Under the pieces are notes generated by a model. It was not told the origin of the DNA and made no database searches. It saw nothing but the letters and a program-made list of their open reading frames with translations. From positions 42,135-106,134 of the forward strand of contig JAKCWW010000503.1 in NCBI GenBank assembly GCA_026260175.1: a stretch of DNA of 64,000 nucleotides, written 5' to 3'. Positions 13,630 to 23,518 of the stretch are shown piece by piece. Source of the stretch: Reticulitermes lucifugus (lineage: Eukaryota; Arthropoda; Insecta; Blattodea; Rhinotermitidae). The position numbers were made by a program, and so were the translations under genes. Each line of letters begins with the position of its first letter. Positions within the stretch are counted from its first letter, which is position 1.

Positions 13630-13770
13630 GAGGTCTCTGCAACGGGCCGAAACCTCGTCCGGAGGTGACTTACCGAGTGTGGTGTGTCTGTGTGTGATCT
13701 AGGAACCTCAACAATGAGGTGGCCTAGGCCCGTTTTGAGCTATTGCGCCACAGAAAAAGAGAAAGATTTA
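13630..13770 (+). repeat. SINE2 3' part
   Basis: It shares an ordered series of blocks with the better copy at 45743-46094: GGTCTCTGC, GGAGGTGACTTACCGAGTGT, GTGTCT, TGTGATC, AACAATGAGGTGGCCTAGGC and an A-rich end (CCACAGAAAAAGAGAAAG). The tRNA-like head is missing. Confidence 0.65.
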
Positions 13771-14886
13771 AATCACAAAATATATATATGTCAATCGACA
13801 GGCTTAGCTGTCATCTTACAACGTTATTTTATTGCTATAAATGCTAAAGAATTAGTAAATGGGTTTGTAGCAATTCAGTTTTGCATATATCTTTGCACAC
13901 ATCAGGAATGCACATATACTGCTTTGTACTGTTTCGACTGTCCTATTCACGTAACAATGATGATTATGATGATTGTTGTAGCTTTCAGATAATCCTGGAA
14001 ACTGGCTCAAGGTTTTACGGTTGGTTGCAACGGGTTTCGGGGGGTGGTAGGCTGTTAGAACTGCAGACTAGGATGATTACCCATGGGATTCGTAAAAAAA
14101 AAAGGAAGCAAAGGGGAAAGAAGAAAGAGAATATGAAAAAAGGGCATATTTCCTTATACGGAAGTTTCGTTCCAAATGAAAAAGGAGAAAACGTTTGAAG
14201 AAAATGACACAAGAAAGAAGCCAGACTTTTCAGCAAAAGTCAATTCCAATGCAGACAAAAAGTTAAAAAGAAGAAGTCTCAAAGGAAAACGCCCCACACC
14301 CGACATTCCTTGCACTTCTTCCTACCGCCTTCCATTCTTCCACATACAGCAAAAAAAAAAACTTGGAATTTGCAATGAAAGTAAAAAACGGAGTAAGATA
14401 GAAAGTAGAGAGGAAATTCCTAGGAGGGCCATTTAGGAAGGACGGATGACAATGTGTCTTGGAAATAGACCATGCAGTAACTCCATGAATACATTTTGTA
14501 AAGAAAAGAGTACTACAACAATAGAAGTGATCTCCCTCTGCAGAGGATGAAGTCTGCTTCGTTTATATGCGCATGTATTGAGGAGTTCTCAGAGCAGTAT
14601 GCTAATTCAGTTCCCTTATGTGAATATGGATCACCATCTTAATACACAGCGCAGTTGCCCGCTACCTTAATACTGCAGTGTACGTTAAATAAGGACAGAA
14701 AACCTGATTATCAAAGCGAGTTCAGCAAATGTATGCATATGCATGAACAATGACAACGCATGCCCGTTTTATCACACCAGTCCTCATCATCGTCTTGGTT
14801 ACCTCCGTATTTAACCTGTACCTTATGACTGAAAAAGCACTCCTCAAACTACTCTCAAATTAATTTCATTTATTTTTTGTTTATTT

Positions 14887-15137
14887 GTGGGCCGGGATAG
14901 CGTAGTCGGTATAGCGACTCGCTACGAGCTGAACGGTCCGGGGATCGAATCCCGGTGGGGGCGAGATTTTCCGCAACCGGCCAGACCGACCCTGGGACCC
15001 ACCCAGCCTCTTGTACAATGGGTACGGGATCATTCCCGGAGGGTAAAGCGGCCGGGGAGTGGCTTTGACTACCCACCCCCATCTAGTGCCGAGGTTAGGC
15101 CTCCACGGCCTGTTCCAGGGTGAACTTTACCTTTACC
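14887..15137 (+). repeat. SINE1, full length, tRNA-derived, with target-site duplication
   Basis: The head starts GGGCCGGGATAGCGTAGTCGG. A polymerase III A box TAGCGTAGTCGG is at 14898-14909 and a B box GGATCGAATCC at 14942-14952, so the 5' part derives from a tRNA. The body continues with GGGGGCGAGATTTTCCGC, GACCGACCCTGGGACCCACC, AATGGGTAC, GGTAAAGCGGCCGGGG and CCATCTAGTGCCGAGGTTAG, and ends near CTTTACC. The element is flanked by perfect 12-bp copies of TTTTGTTTATTT (14875-14886 and 15138-15149), the sign of LINE-type target-primed insertion. This makes it the best-preserved and probably youngest SINE in the window. It encodes no protein; overlapping frames on both strands are artefacts. 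Confidence 0.93.
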
Positions 15138-15177
15138 TTTTGTTTATTTAACGAAGCTACCATTAATTCAGCTAACA

Positions 15178-15377
15178 CACAGTCGAATGACTGAAAGACA
15201 ACGAATTAGAAAAAAACGTAGAAGGACAAGGTCGCGGCCTATTTTAAGGTACAGACCCGGCCTTTGCATGAACTTGGAGAAATCACACAAAAGCTCAGTT
15301 AGGGGTACTGGTGTTCCGACCGAGAATCCAACCGCGAACCTCCCAAACACAAGACAGACAATCATCTTTTGACCCAA
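15178..15377 (-). repeat. SINE-like repeat, probable
   Basis: On the minus strand TTTGGGAGGTTCGCGGTTGG is followed by ATTCTCGGTCGG, which resembles a degenerate B box with a tRNA-style arm. It is followed by AGGCCGCGACCTTGTCCTTC and a T-rich stretch. The A box is not clear and only one copy is seen here, so the assignment is tentative. Confidence 0.35.
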
Positions 15378-16550
15378 GTTTGGTTTTACAGATTAATATA
15401 TCCTAATTTAAATAGGGTACAGACGTTTAATATGGTGTTTGTTCAGATGCAAACCCCAGCCAATGCTGGCTCTGTAGACATGTCACAGATTGCAACTGGC
15501 AGGCGTGCTAACTTTTCTAATATGATGGCTCCAGCAAACTGATGATTCCTGATGCCTGAGGTAACTCGTTTTAACTTTTAACATATGCCAACTAACGTAC
15601 TTGTTCACGATAACACGAAGTTCCTTATCGTTTTAATGTTGTACTAGGCATCAATCATGTCAATGACGCCATGTCAGCTGTGATGCCAACATAACATAAA
15701 CAGTGTCTGCATAGCTTATATTCAAGTTATAACCAGAATACCTGCACCTACGTTTGGCTCTAAATGTACATCTATGGAGTGACTGAAAGTAAATACGTAA
15801 GGTTAAACTGCTATATCTCCTGAATGGAGTGCTACGTGACTTAAATTATTGCGACACTTTAAGGCCCATACGCTATTATGCAGTGTCAGGTTTCAACATG
15901 TACCAGCATTTTGCACCCTTATGCAATTTGGAAGACACAGACTCAACGCTTTTCCTGCAGAAAACGGGACGAACAGAGAAAACGTGTCTCGAATTTGTTC
16001 TTCCTATTCGTCATGTGGTCTTGGTTTTGATTGGCAGACATCCAAAACAGTTTTTCGACATTCTGGGATTGTTGTTCCCCCATGCTACTTTAATCTCATA
16101 AAGCTCCATGCACCGAATTCAATCCTCATGGAAATACTCTTCGACAAAGTGGGGTCTATATTAAAATCTGATATTAAGTGTTAATGTACGTGCTTTAAAA
16201 TGGTTCAAGAATTTTAGAAATATACGATTATAATTAGGAGATAGGCCAATTAACATTAGATTTACATGACAGCATCTCAACTTTAACTCTGTAGTTGTAA
16301 AATTTATAATTGTGTTAGTCTTCACGTTCGTCATCATGCTATCTTCAGTGTCATCATTGCAAATACAAACAATGCATACAGATACAATAAAGGTCCCGTT
16401 TTAAATTTTAATATATTTTAAATTTATTTTAAACCGACCAATTATAAAAAAAGCTATTTGAATTACATATCAATAAATAAAAGAGTCCTAAATAACTACG
16501 AACATTTTCTAATATCAAATTTTGTCGTTGAAGGAGGTTCTGATGGGCCG
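15378..16550. other. Intergenic DNA, two overlapping frames without identity
   Basis: Two plus-strand frames of 90 and 111 codons overlap at 15829-16184. Neither has a recognisable domain, signal peptide or flanking splice pattern, and each argues against the other. No repeat family was recognised. Confidence 0.4.
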
Positions 16551-16554
16551 GTAA

Positions 16555-16975
16555 CCTTTTGTAACTCATCATCACGTAGTCCGTCTTATTACAAGTCCAT
16601 AGCCTCTTCCAAAGTGATTTTACCAGAAAGCGCGCTCAGGTGCGTCCTCTTTCAATTTGCAATACCTTCTCTTTTCATTACGGTCATCCAGGTGCTGTTT
16701 ACATCTTCTTCCTTTTCTTCCCGTCCCTTCTATATTTCCTTCAATATGTATTACAGAAGGCAGTTCCTACGCAAATGTGACCAATCTAGTTAGCCTTCCT
16801 TCATTTTATTACACCTAGGATGTTCCTTTAATCCTTGACTTCTTGTAATACTTCTTCCTTCTTCAAACTGTAAGTCCAACTGATTTTCTTAATCCTTATT
16901 CAGTACCACATTTCAAAACTTTCCAAGATAATTCTGATCAACTTTCCGAAGTGTCCAAATTGAGTCTTACATTGT
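16555..16975 (-). pseudogene. LINE ORF2 C-terminal relic (same family as 57946-58620)
   Basis: On the plus strand TAGTCCGTCTTATTACAAGT, CATAGCCTCTTCCAAAG, CAGTTCCTACGCAAATGTGA, CCAATCTAGTTAGCC and AACTTTCC..TTCCGAAGTGTCC match block for block the 58000-58390 region of the second copy. Read on the minus strand they encode the C-terminal tail after reverse transcriptase, including a broken form of '..GRGYGLV(V/I)R..' and the 'NWIGH(I/L)..RN' stretch. Frameshifts and stops are frequent, so it is a dead 5'-truncated copy. The plus-strand 111-codon frame at 16458 is a shadow. Confidence 0.75.
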
Positions 16976-17902
16976 TGTAAGCCTTTTTATCGCGCGGCTT
17001 TCCAAATTTCGTAACTTCCTTTGCGTTGCAAACGAAAAACAGCATGCAAAAGTGCGTAAGTCAGTGAAACCTCGATACTTATTTATTCCCATTCCACTCG
17101 TCCCAGCAAATGAAACTGCCACATATGTCTTACAGCAGAACAGATAATACTTCTCTGCGCTAACAATATTTTAATTGTACTGACAGGAAGCAATTCCCTA
17201 ATTAAATTAGTGACTCTTTTTGCTGAGTGACAAAATTAGGCGAAGAATTCGGACAATATGAGATTATTTTAATTACAAGTAATTGATAAAGTTAAAAGCT
17301 GTCCAGGCGATTTGTTCAGCCTACAAGTTTTTGGGTCACGAGATGTGTAAATCTAGCTCAGTCCATTGCAAAATGCTCGCAGCGACGTTATAAAAGCCGA
17401 GTTTTTGTTTCTGAAAACATTGGAAGCTACAACGACTGCAACGGATATTTTTAAAGAGGGCTCGACATTTTCGAAGACCTCGGAATTGAATGAACAAAGT
17501 TCACAAGTCTCCTCATTCAAGCAGCAAGAATTTTAGTCCAGTGCATTCATTCAAGAACTTGTGCTAAGTCAAAGTGACAAAGACTTCACACACACGTCTG
17601 ATGTCAGCTAAACTTTGAAGACGAGCTTTTAAGATATATTTAAGATGTTATGTCGAACAAGTTATTTTCTTTGGACAAGCCCCTCAGTTACCAAAAATTG
17701 AACAAGAAAGATGTACCAAAATGTAAAGCAGCAAGCTCATCAAATTCGAGTTTCTGTACTTTTTTTAAAAATATCAATTTTGGTTTCTCCCCTTTCTAAA
17801 AACTTATGAATGTGATTAGGATTTTCAAGTATCTTTCAAATTAAAACTACAAAGAACTGAATTCGATAAGAAAGACAATCTTCAATTAGCTTTTTCTTTC
17901 AG
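16976..17902. other. Intergenic or intronic DNA
   Basis: No open frame or recognised repeat. The stretch immediately precedes the exon candidate at 17903 and ends in the pyrimidine-rich acceptor TTTTTCTTTCAG. Confidence 0.4.
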
Positions 17903-17969
17903 CTACTCTGAGGATCAAGAACTAGACAACACAGCAAGTCTAGTCTTCCCACTAAGCAGAGCCTCCGAG
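17903..17969 (+). CDS. Candidate internal exon, 67 bp (unidentified gene)
   Basis: A strong acceptor (TTTTTCTTTCAG ending at 17902) and a consensus donor (GAG followed by GTGAGT at 17970) enclose 67 bp. Of the three plus-strand frames two have stops (TGA at the third codon of frame 1, TAG in frame 3). One is open throughout: one base followed by 22 codons, YSEDQELDNTASLVFPLSRA then SE, ending in phase 0 at the donor. The peptide is acidic and not recognised. No partner exon was found within the window. An open frame of 22 codons and a good splice-site pair can arise by chance in 64 kb, so this is only a candidate. Confidence 0.25.
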
Positions 17970-18793
17970 GTGAGTTTTCCATTTTCTACATTCTTGCACT
18001 TGAATCTGGACAATTTGGAAACAAGATCTGGCTAAATAATACTATTTCTATAAATTCTTGTAAATAACTATAGGTTTTTGCTCTCTGACAGAACGTAATC
18101 TAAAAAGTGTGTTTGCCGAAGTGACATTTTCTTATGAAATTGGTTACGTGTCTGAGGAAAAGTACAAATGGACTTCAAAATGAAACGGGTTGAGAACCAC
18201 AATTCTAAGCACATAAGCTGATGAAACATAGATTATTAAACACGTTCTTCAGTTACTGAGGCGTTTCTCAAATCACGTTAGAGTGGGGTACATTCATATT
18301 TTATATTATGGACGTCCTGGGCCCAAATCTAGCCTAGGAGACCGGTTATCCTGACTGACGTTTTCCACCCTACTCCTCATTTTCTCCAGGCATCAGCACA
18401 AAAAGTACCTCAATACAGTCTACGACCTCTTTATTCTGTGACATTTCCAAGTCATCCTAACAGAAGCTATGGGTTCTGCTTTCAAACAAATCATTAAATT
18501 GGTAAATAATATTCAGGCATACTGTCATAGATGGCACCCAACTTATGGCCATTGATTACAGCCGAGGTGTAATATATTTCTAACGTTCTCCATATATTCA
18601 ACGCACGTTGTTTTGAGCTTTCGCCTCGCAAAAAGAATTAATGTAATGAAAATGACAAAGGTTCCACAGCAAGTCCGAATTGCACAAGGAAATACTTCAC
18701 CATATAAATTCTCCTCTATAAAGAAGCATGGAAATTCAGGTTTCTTGAGACCTTTGCTCTTCCGGTATGTTACACAGCGATGATTGGTAGTTT

Positions 18794-18903
18794 GTTACCG
18801 ATGTTTCGAGACAACATATTGGTCCTATCTTCAAGGGTTAAGCAGCCATCACTGCTTTCCACTTGGAAATGGGACCGATAGCGTCTCCCGAAACGTCCGT
18901 AAC
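18794..18903. repeat. Foldback element with GTTACCGACGTTTCGG-type arms
   Basis: The left arm 18794-18835 (GTTACCGATGTTTCGAGA.., ending in ATCTTCAAG) pairs with the right arm 18862-18903 (ending TCCCGAAACGTCCGTAAC). By hand 31 of 42 positions match, with a 26-bp loop. The arms resemble 50232-50344, 47075-47165 and 21078-21180. Confidence 0.65.
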
Positions 18904-19844
18904 TAATTACTGATCTCATTTACACTGCGGCGGAAGCCTGAAATCATGTCCAATTTCCTTGTTAAGGACGCAGTGACCAGAGACTAATAGGCTTAAACAG
19001 TACTATGTTTCTGACAGCGCACTACTGTAGAAATTCTAATTTTAAACTTCAGTATTATTTATACATTGAATTGGTTTGCGATTGGTCTGATACTCGTAAT
19101 ATCAAAGCCTCTAAACAGTCGGTGTCCCATTATCACGTTCTGTCACCGCAACACACTTTGGGGGGGGGGTACTGTTATGGGAAGGTAAGAGAATAAGACC
19201 CATCTCGAAAATGCTCTAGATTCCAAAGTGAACAAGAAAGAATACACGCAAAGGCAAAAAAAAAAGAGGAAATAAAACGATGGTGAAGCCATCTTCTTTA
19301 CTTCTACCTCTCCTTCTGCTACGGTGCTTCTGCACTGCGTATTCCATCCTTTTCATCTTCCAGCATGGCTTCCAAGTTTGATGCTATTTTTTTCTTTTTT
19401 CTTAATGTGTTGGTTCTTTTTAACTGGTCCTCACAAACTTCTCATCCTTCATCCTTCTCCTGTCTTCTTCCTACACGCACGTTTGCCATATATCCCCCTC
19501 TTTGTTATTCCCTTCGAGATGACCCAGCCCTCCACAGCGCAGTCATTCTTGTTAACCGGTTCTAGAGGCAGCATCGGCCAGAAACTCCATCTTTCTACCC
19601 TGCTGCCATTTCTCTCTCCATTTGGAGCCCCCCAATCCCAACACAGTAGTGATACAAGCCAGTGTCACTCCACTCCAGTCCGAGGCACATTTTCATTCCA
19701 AAACTGCCTAAGCAATAAACACAAGTAGCCCTACTTACATAAAGCAGCCATTTAGCCGAATCACTTCACACTCGATGGAACAACAATTCTGTCCTTATTA
19801 TGGAATAACCTTCTCATTTCACATTATTTATGGCATATAAGATA
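18904..19844. other. Intergenic DNA, pyrimidine-rich part
   Basis: A G9-G10 run lies near 19160 and a pure A run near 19257. The 134-codon frame at 19324-19728 lies in T/C-rich sequence, giving a leucine- and phenylalanine-rich composition. It has no recognised domain and is probably not a gene. Confidence 0.4.
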
Positions 19845-20110
19845 CACAAGTAAAAGTAAAGTTGTCCGTATTCACGCCATGAAGGAACATTGGGAAGTGG
19901 AGGTATAGCTCCACTTGTTCCCAACTTCGGCATTAGATGGAATTGCGTGGTCACTTCACGACCCGGCTGCTTTACTTCCGGAGAAAGAGCCACCTGTACG
20001 CATTGACGAGGGGGCTGGATAGACCCCAGCGCCATTCTGGAAACTGAGCCCCCTTGTGACGCATTGCTTAGCCTAGCCGCTATATGGAAATACTCTATCC
20101 CAGCTCCATA
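19845..20110 (-). repeat. SINE1, 3' two thirds
   Basis: Read on the minus strand: GCTGGGGTCTATCCAGCCCC, GCGTACAGGTGGCTCTTTCTCC, GGAAGTAAAGCAGCCGGGTC, CCATCTAATGCCGAAGTTGG, GTGGAGCTATACCTCCACTT, CTTCATGGCGTG and a TTTACTTTTACTT end. Order and spacing match the SINE1 copy at 14887. The head is diverged. Confidence 0.75.
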
Positions 20111-20237
20111 GTTTCGAGAAGTCTTTCTCAACTTTAGTTCAGAACTCTTCTACGCGGGTTTCAGAAAATTATAATAGTGAAACCAGAACGGTTGTATAAA
20201 CTTCACATTCTATACTCCGTGCATTATTCTTACATGT

Positions 20238-20527
20238 AATTACAGTGAACAGCAAATGCACATAAAACGCCAAAAAACCGTACGTAACATAAATTCCTAC
20301 ACGTTTCAGCGCCGTGTCGCCATCTTCAAGATATCCAAGATTTGTAATTTTATAATTCTAAACTTTTTTACATTTTATTATTACAATACCAAGAATGTGT
20401 TGGTACTTCCACGCCTTTCTATTTTGGATTCCCTGAAGATGGCGCCTCGGCGCTGAAACATGTACGAATTCTATATGTTATATATGTTTTTAGTCGTTTT
20501 TTGTGCATTTGTTGGTTACTGTGATTA
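20238..20527. mobile_element. Foldback MITE with about 95-bp terminal inverted repeats
   Basis: The left arm begins TAATTACAGTGAACAGCAAA and contains CTACACGTTTCAGCGCCG and GCCATCTTCAAG. The right arm mirrors it: CTGAAGATGGCGCCTCGGCG, CTGAAACATGTACG, and an end GTGCATTTGTTGGTTACTGT followed by GATTA. The two arms are about 95 bp each around a roughly 90-bp AT-rich loop. There is no transposase. The 66-codon frame at 20256-20456 lies wholly inside and is not a gene. Confidence 0.8.
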
Positions 20528-21077
20528 TTTATCGGTATGTAAACATTCAAGGAAGAAAATTTGTTTGCAGGCTCTTCAACTTCTCTCCTGCCATTTATCC
20601 TATTTGATAAAGAATAATAAATTAAACAACTAACGGATAAACTCCTTGAGGCACATGACGACAGTCCTCAGGTGATTACGAAACTCTAAATTTTATGCAA
20701 CCATGACATTCAGTAGGCTTACTCTGGTCACAACAACCAGCCAGTCGAATCCATTTCACACCCTTACACCTTGTTTCCTTAAGATAAATTAAGTGGTTAT
20801 AATCCTTCAGGTTTTCAGACTACAATATTTCAGGTACGAATTCCTCATCTCCGCCCTACACCCTTGATCGTTGTTTCGGAGATTTTTTAATATGACCTAA
20901 CTGGAGATGCATACATTTGAAGTATTGTTATGCAAGCTTTCCTGTGCCACCTTCGTTAGTAGCTCTCTCACAGTCCTATCTCTCTCTTTCCGCATTTACA
21001 AGATAAAAGAAATTTCAGCCTGCTAAACCAGTCGCTTCCAATCTTCCCTGGGCAAAGCAAAGTAGCATTATAAAGGT

Positions 21078-21180
21078 TACGGTCTTCTGCGATGTGACGC
21101 CATATATTTTGTTAGACAGTTACCAAGTTTCGGCGGAACCTGCTGCCATATCTGTAATTACCCTGAAGTTGAATGTTAAA
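21078..21180. repeat. Single arm of the GTTACCGACGTTTCGG foldback family
   Basis: The order GGTCTTCTGCGATGTGACGC, CAGTTACCAAGTTTCGGCGG, AACCTGCTGCC, CCTGAAG is shared, diverged, with 47075-47165 and with the left half of 50205-50350. Confidence 0.5.
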
Positions 21181-21343
21181 AACAGTATCATCATTATCAG
21201 AACGGAAAGTGCCTGATGTTTCCCAAAGCTGTGTTACGATTTCTCGAGGATCTGCCGTTTCCACAACCATTTAACACTCCTCTGCTGTACTTTCCAGGGG
21301 CGTTACGTAATAATGCAACAGATAGTAATGCCACGTCGTTTTT

Positions 21344-21841
21344 AGGCGCGTTCGAAAAATTGCGTAAAGCGACTATTCGCTTCGTCACGTCTGACCTTCC
21401 TTCTTTTCTTCCACATGTAGCAAATCAGATACCGTTGGACGGATTTTCATTAAATTTTATATACTATTATTTTTAGAAAATCTCTCGAGAAAATTCAATT
21501 TTCATTAACATCTGACAAGAATAACGGGTACTTCACATGAAGACCTATGTGTATTTATGATATCTCGCTCAATTCTTCTTATAATGAGAAATGTCTCACA
21601 CAAAAGTTGTAGAGAAAATCAAAACACATTTTATGTTCAGTAACTTTTTTTTTTCGAAAATCGTGTCGTTTATGAGATAATGTGGAAAAATATGGTAGAG
21701 GCAGACAGGCCACAGATGACAATATTATACGGCGCGTGTGCTTTGAATGCTGGATAACTAAGGCTACAGACACACACGTGGCACACTAGTATGTAATAAT
21801 TATTGCTTTTCCACGGCAACAATTGTTTCGCGAACGCGCCT
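21344..21841 (+). mobile_element. Non-autonomous DNA transposon (MITE), copy 2
   Basis: The 11-bp perfect terminal inverted repeats AGGCGCGTTCG (21344-21354) and CGAACGCGCCT (21831-21841) bound 498 bp, collinear with the reversed copy at 10137-10638 and the shortened copy at 42161-42507. The interior has no transposase. The frames at 21216-21476 and 21579-21773 share peptide strings with the copy at 10 kb (for example LRKATI.FV and LDGFS) only because the DNA is the same repeat. Confidence 0.82.
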
Positions 21842-23032
21842 CAATGTTAGGTTATACGAACATTGCCTCTCTTGTTCCTTCTAAAAAGCACCAAGGATGT
21901 AACTTCTATACTGCCTAATCGTAAATATTCTAATGCATTCGAACACGTCCACGAAAGGTGCAATCGGCCTGCAGGCAGTGATAATAGGCTAGACAGACGT
22001 TCTTCATGTAATATGAGAATTACTTCAGTACCCTGGTACCAGACAATTGCACAGCACACGTCAAAAGCCAGAGATAAATTCCTGCAGCTCCGTTTGTGTC
22101 CAAGTCACATTTATTTCAAATTAACCATACTGACGATGTATCAAACGGGCTGTTAAAGCATAACATAAAGCGCTCAGTGTGCAAGATTATGTGGCCATGC
22201 TGGCGGATGCTGCATCAAAAGACAGCGGCCATGGGGCTGTCGTCACTGAAATCAATAAAAGATCGTTTGCTGTCCGATGCTCATGCGCCACCTTGTGACC
22301 AGCACCCGAAACTTAAAATTGCAAGCTATCACATATTTTCGTTACAAGTCAAATATACCGCGAAGGACTGTGAACTGAAAATTGCCTTATGGTACAATGT
22401 GACACAGTATGTAAAGTAATTGCGTCTCAGTGTTGATGAAAAGGAAGAGAAATTTTAAGTACTGATCCGGGAGAGAAACATCAGTATTCGTCAAAATTAT
22501 AACATTTCTTCAGCATTGCTGTCGTCAGTCCATTCTTTGACCTGCCCTTGTTATGCTGTTTACAATTTAAGTTCCACTTCTGGCGGCATGTCCTTGTCAT
22601 CTTATGTCTCTCCGTTTGTATTGCTATGGAGGCTGCTGAAGTCGATTAACATTGCTACAGAAGCTTTGGGATTCTGTTTGTATTAATACAGATCCTATGG
22701 AATCGATTGACATTACCACAGGAGCTTCTGAACTCGCTTTATAATGCAACAGACACGATAGAATTGGGTGTGTGTATTGCCACATAAGCTTCAGAGTTAC
22801 ACTTCCGGGTACTGTATCAAAACATTCTAAGTAACCTACTTTAATCACGATAGTCCTGATACTTGTTATTCTCAGTCCCTGTCAGTGATGTCACAAAAGA
22901 CATTTCCAACATTTGCACTTATCATCATAGGGCAATAAATTTAATAAGGTTGCTGAAAGTGAAATCAGACATTAATGCCTCTTCAATTCAGAGTCGAAAA
23001 TGGTAAGACTTAAAATCTTATCTAAAATTTAA
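21842..23032. other. Intergenic DNA, no recognised feature
   Basis: Overlapping frames of 70, 97, 107 and 74 codons on both strands have no domain, signal peptide or shared context. No repeat was recognised. Confidence 0.4.
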
Positions 23033-23305
23033 TGCTGTTACACCGGTAACTGTAAAAACTGCTGTCATATTGGACAGACGCCATGTGGGTTGGCAGACAA
23101 ATATCAGTGCTGCCTAGAATGTGCTGCACCCATATTTGAGATAGGTGTGTCCGTATCCAGCGACAGCAATAAAAGGAAACATATGTCTGTTGTCTGCAAT
23201 AGTTATTTCATTAAAGTTGGATTTATAAAAGGTAATGTTACCCCTGTCTACGTCATGAAGGTATATAAAGAGAGTCAAGAGTTTAATTCCACTTCATTTT
23301 AACCT

Positions 23306-23518
23306 AGGCACTGGGCGGATGCGAGTGGTCAGCTTCACGCCCCAACCGTTTTATCCTCGGGGAAAGAGCCAGTGCTAACCACTGAATAGGAAGCTGGGTG
23401 GGCTGCAGAGCCGGTATGGATATTTTGGAAGAGACAAAAATCTCTTGCCCCTGCCGGGATTCGAATGGTGGTCAGTCCAGCCCTTCGCCTATACCGACTA
23501 CGCTATGCCGGTTCCTAA
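23306..23518 (-). repeat. SINE1, head and middle
   Basis: On the minus strand the head reads GGAACCGGCATAGCGTAGTC, with the A box TAGCGTAGTCGG, then a B-box ATTCGAATCC within CCATTCGAATCCCGGCAGGG, then a middle ending in GGTTGGGGCGTGAAGCTGAC. The 3' third is missing. Both polymerase III boxes are recognisable. Confidence 0.85.

Noticed and set aside
14887-14960. Functional tRNA gene at the SINE1 head
   Set aside because: A and B boxes are present, but the cloverleaf is not complete and the sequence runs on into a repeated body with target duplications; it is a SINE.
15829-16184. Two overlapping frames of 90 and 111 codons
   Set aside because: Mutually exclusive, no domain, no splice or signal-peptide features.
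19324-19728. 134-codon plus frame with hydrophobic N-terminal part
   Set aside because: Pyrimidine-rich DNA gives leucine, phenylalanine and serine; an overlapping frame is equally open and no identity was found.
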